NCBI GenBank assembly: GCA_041488095.1
Contig: JBGPOP010000068.1
Location: 1 to 10,819, forward strand
Source of the DNA: DASYPQ01 sp041488095
GTDB lineage: Bacteria; Planctomycetota; UBA1135; GCA-002686595
Length of the DNA: 10,819 nt
Reading direction: 5' to 3'
Shown: one piece after another, positions 1 through 5,582 of the stretch
How positions within the stretch are numbered: position 1 is the stretch's first letter
Layout of the letters: the number at the start of each line of letters is the position of its first letter
Translations under genes and position numbers: made by a program
The notes under the pieces: model-generated
What the model was told of the DNA's origin: nothing
The model's input: the letters and a program-made list of their open reading frames with translations, nothing else
Databases searched by the model: none

Positions 1-264
1 ACGCTCAGCGGTCTCGAGTACGTCTACGTCGAGGGTCCGCTCGACAGCAACCCGAACAAGCTCGCGTTCGCCCCGTGCCCACCCGGGAAGAAGGCCACGG
101 GCGGCGGCGCATACATCTCCCCGCAGACGACCGAGCTGGCATTGATTCGCAGCGAGCTGGGCGGGGGCGGGAACGGATGGATCGCCCACGCGGGAGAGGT
201 GAGCCCGTACGCCGGCAACTGGATGGTCGCGGCGACGGCGATCTGCACCAAGGTCGGCCCGTAG
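1..264 (+). CDS. C-terminal part of a probable secreted hypothetical protein (5' end outside window)
   Basis: The frame is open from base 1 to a TAG at 262-264 and gives 87 residues. It contains a Cys-Pro-Pro-Gly-Lys-Lys stretch followed by Gly-Gly-Gly-Ala (about residues 30-42) and ends with NWMVAATAICTKVGP. This CPxGKK-xxGGGA ... W-x-V-x-A-x-AIC layout recurs at the C-terminus of extracellular bacterial proteins, some with collagen-like repeats. The two cysteines, near the start and end of the module, may form a disulphide, which would fit export. That is inference, because the signal peptide and N-terminal part lie outside the window. The gene converges on the glycosyltransferase gene that ends at 338. 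No enzymatic motif is visible and I assign no function. The frame is supported by residue composition, the spaced Cys/Gly motif and a stop just before a hairpin. Confidence 0.7.
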   Translation, partial: TLSGLEYVYVEGPLDSNPNKLAFAPCPPGKKATGGGAYISPQTTELALIRSELGGGGNGWIAHAGEVSPYAGNWMVAATAICTKVGP

Positions 265-313
265 CCCGCGACCCCGACTGTCATCCCCGCCGGCCGACGG
301 GGAGGCGGGCTAG

Positions 314-331
314 GCAACCCTCTTCGGTTGC
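314..331. terminator. Candidate bidirectional terminator hairpin between convergent genes
   Basis: GCAACC (314-319) and GGTTGC (326-331) form a perfect 6-base-pair stem around the loop CTCTTC. The hairpin lies in the 73-base gap between the stop of the plus-strand gene (264) and the stop of the minus-strand glycosyltransferase (338). A second G/C-rich stem, CCCCG/CGGGG, lies just upstream at about 285-302. No clear T-run follows on either strand, so the call rests on position and symmetry. Confidence 0.4.
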
Positions 332-337
332 GCCGTT

Positions 338-1543
338 CTACCTGCTCAACGCCAGGATGCGGTCAACGACCGCGCTCCGACCAGCGATCGTTCGTAGCTC
401 CCAAGAGCGAGCCTCGGCCAGGCTCGCAGCCACCCCGTCTCGGTCGTCCGTCAACCGCCGGAGCGCTGCGCGCAGCGCGTCGCCCCTGACGGGCGCGCCC
501 GGTACGCTGACCAGCGGCACTGCGAGGCCGAGATCCTGGCAACGGCGAGCCAGCGCGGGCTGGTCGCTGAACAGAGGGTAGGAGATCATCGGCACTTCGT
601 GAAAGATCGCCTCGTGCGTCGAATTGAGACCGTTGTGGGTGACGAAGACGTCGGCTTCCCGAAGGGCGGCCCACTGATCAGCGTACTCGAACACCTGCAC
701 GTTCGGGCGCAGAAGTGCGGCGCGCGTGGCCGCGTCGAGCCGATGGCCTCCCAGGCCGATCACGACGTCGACGTCGAGGTCGGCACAGGTATCCGCGACG
801 GCACTCAATGCCGCCCGCGCCACCGCCTCGAAGTACCACCAGACTACGGTTCCGAACGCGACGTAGATGCGGAGCTTCCGGCGGGGGCGAGGGAACACGG
901 CGATCGTGCTGTCCGGCTGGAGAGTCGGCGCGATCGAGCCGAAAAAGGCCATCGGCTCGAAGGCGGCATGGTCCTTCTCGTCGAGGAACTCCTCCGGCTC
1001 AGGATAGAGGTTCAGAAAGGGACTGAGGGCCTCGGCGTACAAGAACGGGCTCGCATTGCTGATCCCGTGAACTTCTTGGAGACACTTGACCGCCGCCCAG
1101 CACTCGTCGGAGATGGCGACCCTTGGATCCTCGCGCAGCGCCGCGATCACGCGCGAGGGGACCGGCGCGTGGTTGGGGCACACGTTGACGTATGGAATGC
1201 CGAGGCGCCGGGCGATCACAGGTCCCACCACCGAGAAGGTATCGTAGACGATCAATGCGGGCGCGAGCGCCGCGACCTCCTCCACCAGACTGTCGGCGTA
1301 CACGCCGGCGAAACTGACGAACCGGCTGGGGACCGGGATCGATGTCGCGTCAGCCCGCTCGATCGGACGCCGGGCAAAGAGATCGACGAAGCACGCGCCA
1401 GCCCGCTCGACCTTCGTTCGGAAGTCGGCATGGGTCAGCACGTGCACCGTGCGGCCGCGGGCGCGCAGGCTCTCGATGACCGGCAGGAGGGCCTGGAGGT
1501 GTCCGACCCCCTGCATGCAGACGACTACGACGGATTGGGTCAC
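338..1543 (-). CDS. Macrolide-type (GT1, GT-B fold) UDP-glycosyltransferase
   Basis: This is a 401-residue cytoplasmic glycosyltransferase of the MGT/YjiC-like GT1 family, which moves a sugar from an NDP-sugar (usually UDP) to a small-molecule or lipid acceptor. The N-terminal Rossmann domain opens with a hydrophobic strand and GVGHLQALLPVIESL (about residues 12-26), where His15 matches the catalytic His of the family. Asp101 in YDTF is the likely partner acid. The C-terminal donor-binding domain carries THNGLNSTHEA (302-312) and VPMISYPLFSDQ (317-328), the usual GT1 signature ending in Asp-Gln. Length is normal for the family. The frame stays open upstream to 1729, but the extra 62 residues are Arg/Pro-rich and lie inside the neighbouring kinase gene. 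I chose the GTG at 1541-1543, which overlaps that gene's TGA by 4 bases and begins exactly at the family N-terminus. No good Shine-Dalgarno precedes it, so translational coupling is likely. The acceptor is unknown. Confidence 0.9.
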   Translation of the reverse strand: MTQSVVVVCMQGVGHLQALLPVIESLRARGRTVHVLTHADFRTKVERAGACFVDLFARRPIERADATSIPVPSRFVSFAGVYADSLVEEVAALAPALIVYDTFSVVGPVIARRLGIPYVNVCPNHAPVPSRVIAALREDPRVAISDECWAAVKCLQEVHGISNASPFLYAEALSPFLNLYPEPEEFLDEKDHAAFEPMAFFGSIAPTLQPDSTIAVFPRPRRKLRIYVAFGTVVWWYFEAVARAALSAVADTCADLDVDVVIGLGGHRLDAATRAALLRPNVQVFEYADQWAALREADVFVTHNGLNSTHEAIFHEVPMISYPLFSDQPALARRCQDLGLAVPLVSVPGAPVRGDALRAALRRLTDDRDGVAASLAEARSWELRTIAGRSAVVDRILALSR

Positions 1544-2397
1544 GGCGAATCCGAAAGGCTCTTGCCTTCCGCGAAGCGTCGGAGCAGTCCGAGCGAGGCG
1601 TCGAGGCGCTCGGGAAATCGCTGGAGGAAGACTCTGCTGGTCTCCAGGGACGCAACGATCCTCCAGAAGGCGATCGCTTCGGGCTCCATGAGCGCGGATG
1701 ACCGGTACCCTCGAAGGAAACGCGTCCACGTCTCGTCCGACATCGGCCAGCGATGGAAGGTGCGTCCGAGGTCGAAGGCGGCCGGCGCGATCTCCAGTTG
1801 CTCGTTGTCGATGATCCGGAGTCGGCCGCGGGCGTCGATCAGCATATTCTCGGCACAGAAGTCCTTGTGAATAAGAACAACCCGAGCCACCTCGGGATCG
1901 CGCCGGGCAATCTCGGATTGGAGGGACGCCACGTCACCCGCCGAGAGCTTCCCGGCTAGACTGATGAGCGCCAAGTCCGACTCCGCGGCTTCTCTCCACT
2001 TTTGCGTGCTGGAGGTCGGCGGGACCTCCGCGCCGAGCGGGGTCGTGTGAAGCCGGCCCAGCAGGATCCCGGCGTCCTCTGCCCATGCCGCCGCTTCGCA
2101 GTCCCCGAGCGATGTGCCCTCGATCCACTCCTCGACGAGCACGGGCCCGTACTGTGCCAGCGGACGCGCAAAGGCCGCCCCCAGACCGGCGCCCAGCTCG
2201 AAGAGTCGGCGCGCGCCCTCCTCGCTGCCGAAGTGCCGCGCCTTGACCGTGCGCCCGTCCTCGAGGTCAACTCGATAGGCAAAGCGGATCCCTTTGCGTT
2301 CCTTGAGCGGGGAGATCAGGACGACCCGGCGGGGTCTCAGCCCGTGCTGCGCAAGCGCCCGGTCGATCTCGCGCCTCACCTCCAGCAGCGCGGTCAT
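1540..2397 (-). CDS. Aminoglycoside-phosphotransferase-family (APH/choline-kinase fold) small-molecule kinase
   Basis: The 285-residue product has the protein-kinase-like APH fold. Visible elements are a likely ATP-binding lysine in VKARHF (Lys53), a hinge at VEEWIEG (about 88-94), the catalytic loop HKDFCAEN (177-184, matching HxDxxxxN with Asp179 as base and Asn184 as metal ligand) and the metal-binding IDNE (196-199, Asp197) in place of the DFG aspartate. The family phosphorylates hydroxyls on sugars, aminoglycosides, choline, homoserine and similar small molecules. Resistance is not implied here: the gene lies between an HPr-kinase-like gene and a glycosyltransferase gene, so a sugar or glycoconjugate kinase role is more likely (inference). 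Its ATG (2395-2397) overlaps the upstream stop as ATGA, and its TGA overlaps the downstream GTG by 4 bases, so it is the middle gene of a tightly coupled trio. The substrate cannot be read from the sequence. Confidence 0.85.
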   Translation of the reverse strand: MTALLEVRREIDRALAQHGLRPRRVVLISPLKERKGIRFAYRVDLEDGRTVKARHFGSEEGARRLFELGAGLGAAFARPLAQYGPVLVEEWIEGTSLGDCEAAAWAEDAGILLGRLHTTPLGAEVPPTSSTQKWREAAESDLALISLAGKLSAGDVASLQSEIARRDPEVARVVLIHKDFCAENMLIDARGRLRIIDNEQLEIAPAAFDLGRTFHRWPMSDETWTRFLRGYRSSALMEPEAIAFWRIVASLETSRVFLQRFPERLDASLGLLRRFAEGKSLSDSP

Positions 2398-3509
2398 GAC
2401 GGCAGGAGGGTCTCCAGGAGCCGTTCGCTGAAGCTGGGCTCGGCGTAGGCGTGCTGCCCCATGGCGAGCCGGTACCCGGGGGCTGCCTCCGCGAGCTCGT
2501 CACTCAGGCTTCGCGAGGGTAGGCTCCGGCCCCCGTCGAGGTCCTCGAAGATCGTCGAGCCGAAACGGGCAGACGAGCCCCCGTAGAGATTGGCCAGGAT
2601 CCGCGCGCCGACCTCCTTCGGGGCAAGCCGCTCGGCGTCCCAGCCCGCGACGTCGGTTCTGATGTGCGGAAACACGATCGCGCCCAGCGGCGCCGAACCG
2701 AGGGGCTCGACCCGAAGCTGGTGCGCAACCTGTGCCGGACTCAGCGCGAACTCCGTGGACTCGGGTACTCCGTCACCGGTCACCATGCTCGCAAGCTCGT
2801 CGAGAGTATGGAGATACGGGCGCTCCACGGGCGGGAGACCTCGACGCAGCTCGGGAAACCCAGCCAGTGTGGGCGGGCGGACCTTCACCGCCGTGGGCAT
2901 CCCACGGACCACGACGGATGTGCCGGCGCGACCGACGAAGGCACGATCGTTGGCCATCATGCGACAGCGCCCCGAGCGCAGAAGGTGGAGGGATAGCGTG
3001 GTCTTGCCCGCCCCCTTGGGGCCGACGATCAGAATGGCCCGGCCGGCCGCTTCGACGGCCGCAGCATGGACGTCCAGCTGCGTCCGGCGGAGGCGAGTGG
3101 CCGCGATCTCCTGACACACCCACATCGACGTGAATCGCCATCTGCGCGTCCGGGGATCCCCGGTCAGGTCAACCTCGAACGGGGTGATCCTCAGGAAGCA
3201 GGACCGCTCCGCGTCGCTGACGGTGAGTCCGTCACCGGTGGGCCAGGCAGGGAAGGAGACCACCTCCTGGTCGAGCGCGAAACACGCGCGCGGAGCAGCA
3301 TCGAGGGGGCGCCGAGCACTCAGGTCGGCGTACGCATCGCGGGAGCTCGAGAGCCTCACGTGCCAGTCTGCGGCGCTCGGAGTGGGCGCAAACCACGGCT
3401 GCAGGACCTCCAGGAGCCAGTCAGCTGCGGCCGTATCGCTCGAGCGGAGCGCAATGGTCGCGGATCCGTAGGCAAGGGTGCGGTGCAGCTCTCGAGCGTG
3501 AGCCAGCAT
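2394..3509 (-). CDS. HPr-kinase-related (HprK-like) P-loop protein
   Basis: The 371-residue product has an N-terminal region of about 140 residues without a recognised motif, then LDVHAAAVEAAGRAILIVGPKGAGKTT. Its Walker A is GPKGAGKTT (163-171). The hydrophobic strand before the P-loop, the early LHLLRSG helix and the MMANDRAFV strand (184-192, with Asp188 where a metal-binding acid is expected) fit the HPr serine kinase/phosphorylase C-terminal fold, as in HprK-related kinases of secondary-metabolite and polysaccharide loci. True HprK has paired acids near this position and a recognisable HPr-binding segment. Here Asn-Asp replaces the pair, so regulation of PTS sugar uptake is unlikely. HprK-like kinases of lasso-peptide clusters phosphorylate the peptide tail, and others pair with PqqD-like and nucleotidyltransferase proteins. 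The start is the ATG at 3507-3509, preceded by AAGAGGCG about 12 bases upstream. The end overlaps the next gene's ATG by 4 bases, implying co-expression. The substrate is unknown. Confidence 0.8.
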   Translation of the reverse strand: MLAHARELHRTLAYGSATIALRSSDTAAADWLLEVLQPWFAPTPSAADWHVRLSSSRDAYADLSARRPLDAAPRACFALDQEVVSFPAWPTGDGLTVSDAERSCFLRITPFEVDLTGDPRTRRWRFTSMWVCQEIAATRLRRTQLDVHAAAVEAAGRAILIVGPKGAGKTTLSLHLLRSGRCRMMANDRAFVGRAGTSVVVRGMPTAVKVRPPTLAGFPELRRGLPPVERPYLHTLDELASMVTGDGVPESTEFALSPAQVAHQLRVEPLGSAPLGAIVFPHIRTDVAGWDAERLAPKEVGARILANLYGGSSARFGSTIFEDLDGGRSLPSRSLSDELAEAAPGYRLAMGQHAYAEPSFSERLLETLLPS

Positions 3510-3590
3510 GGTCAGCGTTGCGCCTCTTGATGGATCCCACGGCTAGCGCGTTCGATGCCCTGCGCGCTCGGCCTGGACATCTGAAAGCTC
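3510..3590. other. 81-base spacer between the family 4 glycosyltransferase and the HprK-like gene
   Basis: This is the only sizeable gap inside the minus-strand run. It holds the weak ribosome binding site of the HprK-like gene (AAGAGGCG on the minus strand, about 12 bases before its ATG). I see no strong hairpin or T-run, so continuous transcription is likely. Confidence 0.5.
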
Positions 3591-4640
3591 CTAGCCGCCA
3601 ATGGGCCGGCCCGCTTGGGTCTGGTCCAGGAGGGCGCTGTACACGTCCTTCAGTTGCCGGGCGGCGGACTCCCACGAGTAGCTCTGGTGCACGAACTCGG
3701 CGAGCCCCGGGTCGGGTCCGTTCTCGTACGCTCGCCTGACCACAGTCCGAATCGAAGCCTCCGATTCCGGGTTGACGTAGTAAGGCCGACTGCCCAGGTA
3801 CTCGACGATGGGCGCGTACGGGCCGGTCGCGACGGCGCAACCCGCCGCCGCCGCTTCCAGCGTCACGAATCCCAGAGACTCGAACGAACTGGTCAGCGCG
3901 TGAACGCGGGCGGCCTTGAAGGCGCTCGGGAGGAGCGGATCGTCATGGGGAATCTGGCCAAGGTAGTGCACCCACTTTCGGCCTCTGAGCAGGGAGCGGA
4001 ACTCCCGCACACCCTGCGGGTCTGTCGGATCCTCCGGTCCGATGATCACGAGGTCGAGACCCAGACCATCGAGGGCACGGATCAGTCTGCTCTGCCCCTT
4101 GTTCCGCCTCACGCGACCGACCCGGAGAACGAAGTTCTTGAGGCCATAGCGCTCCGTGAAGGCATCCGCGCGAGCGTCTCGGAATCTGTCGCCGTCTATG
4201 CCCGCATGGACGACTCTCAGCTTGCGGGGATCTAGACCGAACCGTGAGTGCAACGCCGCACTCTCGGCCTTCGAGGTCGCAATCACGATATCGGCGCGAT
4301 GAAAAAGCCGCCGACGCAGCCCGTGGACGGTCGTGAGAGGCAGGAGTCGAGCAACGCGCACCGCTGCCCACCCCTTCCACACCGAGAGACCCGAGTCAAA
4401 GATGGCGGAGACGACGGTCGGAATTCCCAGGCCCTTGGCGCTCTCGACGAGCCCTGCCACCTCATGCGTCGAGCCGAAGACGTGCAGCAGGTCAAAGTCC
4501 CTCGACCGCTCCCAGTGGTTGAAGAGCGACACGTGCACCCCGAGTCGCTCGAGAGCCGCCTTCGAGCGCTCGACACGAACCGAGACGCCGCCAGGAGCCC
4601 AGATCGTCGGAGGGAAGAAGAGGAAGAAGGCAACCTTCAT
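3591..4640 (-). CDS. Family 4 (GT-B) glycosyltransferase
   Basis: The 349-residue product is a cytoplasmic or membrane-associated retaining glycosyltransferase. MKVAFFLFFPPTIWAPGGVS is a typical GT4 N-terminal strand and Gly-rich turn. HRADIVIATSKAE (about 114-126) and VVHAGIDGDRF (143-153) are characteristic GT4 segments. FVLRVGRVRRNKGQSRLIRA (170-189) is the start of the donor-binding domain with its Arg and Lys. ESLGFVTLEA (254-263) holds the conserved Glu-x7-Glu pair (Glu254, Glu262), followed by a Gly-Cys-Ala turn and PIVEYLG. The protein is slightly shorter than the usual 370-400 residues but no motif is missing. The ATG at 4638-4640 matches the family N-terminus, although its ribosome binding site is weak. 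The gene ends 81 bases before the HPr-kinase-like gene on the same strand and probably shares its transcript. It could act on an exopolysaccharide, glycolipid or peptide acceptor, and the sequence does not say which. Confidence 0.9.
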   Translation of the reverse strand: MKVAFFLFFPPTIWAPGGVSVRVERSKAALERLGVHVSLFNHWERSRDFDLLHVFGSTHEVAGLVESAKGLGIPTVVSAIFDSGLSVWKGWAAVRVARLLPLTTVHGLRRRLFHRADIVIATSKAESAALHSRFGLDPRKLRVVHAGIDGDRFRDARADAFTERYGLKNFVLRVGRVRRNKGQSRLIRALDGLGLDLVIIGPEDPTDPQGVREFRSLLRGRKWVHYLGQIPHDDPLLPSAFKAARVHALTSSFESLGFVTLEAAAAGCAVATGPYAPIVEYLGSRPYYVNPESEASIRTVVRRAYENGPDPGLAEFVHQSYSWESAARQLKDVYSALLDQTQAGRPIGG

Positions 4641-4702
4641 CTACGCCGACCCGATCCTGGACCGTGCGAGAGCCCCGTGGGCCCGGATCGCGGCGTGTCG
4701 AG

Positions 4703-4900
4703 TCAGCGGGCCGGCCGGCGCGAGAACGCCTCGATCGGGAACGGATCGAGCGCGTCTCCCCAGTTCCGCGCCGCCCGGAACCCGAGACACGTGACCCGCA
4801 GATCGGGCCCAGCGTGCCTGAGCTCGGACAGCCAAGAGGCCGCCCTGACGCGCACGGCCCGAGACCGTCGACCCAGACCCAACGCACGGCGTGCACTCAT
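4703..4900 (-). CDS. Small hypothetical protein (65 residues), first in the minus-strand run
   Basis: The ATG at 4898-4900 is preceded by GAGGGAGG with a 6-base spacer, the best ribosome binding site in this part of the window. The product begins with about 20 Arg/Ala-rich residues and continues with SWLSELRHAGPDLRVTCLGF, then ARNWGDALDPFPIEAFSRRP. The frame stays open further upstream to a GTG at 5012-5014, but that start lacks a ribosome binding site. The NWGDAL segment resembles the N-terminal N-x-GD-x-L motif of polysaccharide pyruvyl transferases, so the gene may be a truncated relative. Alternatively it may be a short peptide substrate for the tailoring enzymes downstream, or not a gene. 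It ends 62 bases before the family 4 glycosyltransferase. It has no lasso-type leader motif, and the only Gly-initiated core one could propose has its first acid at position 10, outside the usual 7-9. Confidence 0.4.
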   Translation of the reverse strand: MSARRALGLGRRSRAVRVRAASWLSELRHAGPDLRVTCLGFRAARNWGDALDPFPIEAFSRRPAR

Positions 4901-4906
4901 GCGACG

Positions 4907-4914
4907 CCTCCCTC
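4907..4914 (-). promoter_or_regulatory. Strong ribosome binding site for the 65-codon gene
   Basis: On the minus strand the site reads GAGGGAGG, 6 bases before the ATG at 4900. It is an almost ideal Shine-Dalgarno sequence. It is the main reason for taking the small frame seriously and for choosing this start over the in-frame GTG upstream. Confidence 0.5.
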
Positions 4915-5441
4915 GGTCCCCTGCGTGATCGTCGAGGACGCTCACCCCAGGCGATGCCGCATGGCGTCCCAGGAGTGCTCCAAGGAGGGGCCGCCGCACA
5001 GGACGCCACCTCACTGTCGAGTCTACCCGTCACCCAGTCCTTCTGTCCACGGCGGCCCGCGTCCCGTCACGCCGTCCAGCTCACCTCGTGATCTCTGCCG
5101 CCCTGCCCTGTGTCGTTCGCGGCCGCGACGGGCTCGCAATGGACCGCCCGGAGCGGGTCCGTGACTGGTGATGCCGGCAGTCGGCCGAGGATCACCCGGC
5201 CAAAGACCACGAGCTCCAGAGACTTGTCGCCTGAGACGCGAGCGTGTGATCCCGAGGCGCGAGAGCGGCAACGATCGCCGGATGTCCGAGGGCGCGCGCC
5301 TAGGCACGTCCCGCTCGCACATGGTTCAAGATCAGTTGAGTGAGTCGTGCTCGTTCACGATGGATCGACCTCATGCCTCTCTCTGCGACGGGCAACGATG
5401 GCACGCGGAGTCTCAAGCCGTCCACGGGCGATGATGCCCGC

Positions 5442-5462
5442 CGCGATCCGCCGCGGATCGTG
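5442..5462. repeat. Inverted repeat (hairpin) upstream of the nucleotidyltransferase
   Basis: CGATCCG (5444-5450) and CGGATCG (5454-5460) are perfect inverted copies around a 3-base loop. The stem extends by one G-T wobble and one C-G pair to 5442-5462. It lies about 120 bases before the chosen GTG start of the nucleotidyltransferase. It could be a leader-RNA hairpin or an operator for a dimeric regulator. No poly-T follows, which argues against a simple terminator. Confidence 0.4.
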
Positions 5463-5582
5463 TACCGTGGAATCGGCCACGCCGCTCTTAGAAGCGACGG
5501 ACGCTCGCGCCGTTCACCGCGGCGGCTGGTGCCTCTGCGATCGGGGTGTAGGAGCGACGCCAAGAGGGAGCAGAATCGCTAC

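Larger units (their letters stand above)
4901..5582. other. Divergent intergenic region between the minus-strand run and the nucleotidyltransferase
   Basis: About 680 bases without a convincing gene. Several open frames cross it on both strands, but all are Arg/Pro/Ser-rich with no conserved-looking segment. The promoters of both divergent units should lie here. I could not pick out a good -35/-10 pair on either strand, as expected for a high-GC genome with degenerate promoters. A strong hairpin lies at 5442-5462. The nucleotidyltransferase frame is open back to 5340, so part of this stretch could code for an N-terminal extension if that start were used. Confidence 0.5.

Noticed and set aside
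1544..1729. 62-residue N-terminal extension of the GT1 glycosyltransferase
   Set aside because: It lies wholly inside the kinase gene, is Arg/Pro-rich, and family proteins begin at the hydrophobic strand right after the GTG at 1543.
599..1870. 423-codon plus-strand open frame opposite the GT1 glycosyltransferase and the APH-fold kinase
   Set aside because: Its translation is Arg/Asp/Glu-rich with no family motif, while the opposite strand encodes two well-formed enzymes. Long antisense frames are expected at this GC content.
1540..2397. Calling the APH-fold kinase an aminoglycoside resistance gene
   Set aside because: The catalytic motifs are shared by many small-molecule kinases, and its operon partners are glycosyltransferase and HprK-like genes. 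Nothing supports an antibiotic substrate.
4703..4900. Reading the 65-residue protein as a lasso-peptide precursor
   Set aside because: The leader lacks the Y-x-x-P motif, Thr is not at the usual -2 position before a Gly, and the first acid after the only candidate Gly is at position 10. No lasso cyclase or protease gene is present.
4664..5164. 166-codon plus-strand frame in the divergent region
   Set aside because: Pro/Arg/Ser-rich translation with no recognisable domain. It also overlaps the small minus-strand gene that has the better ribosome binding site.
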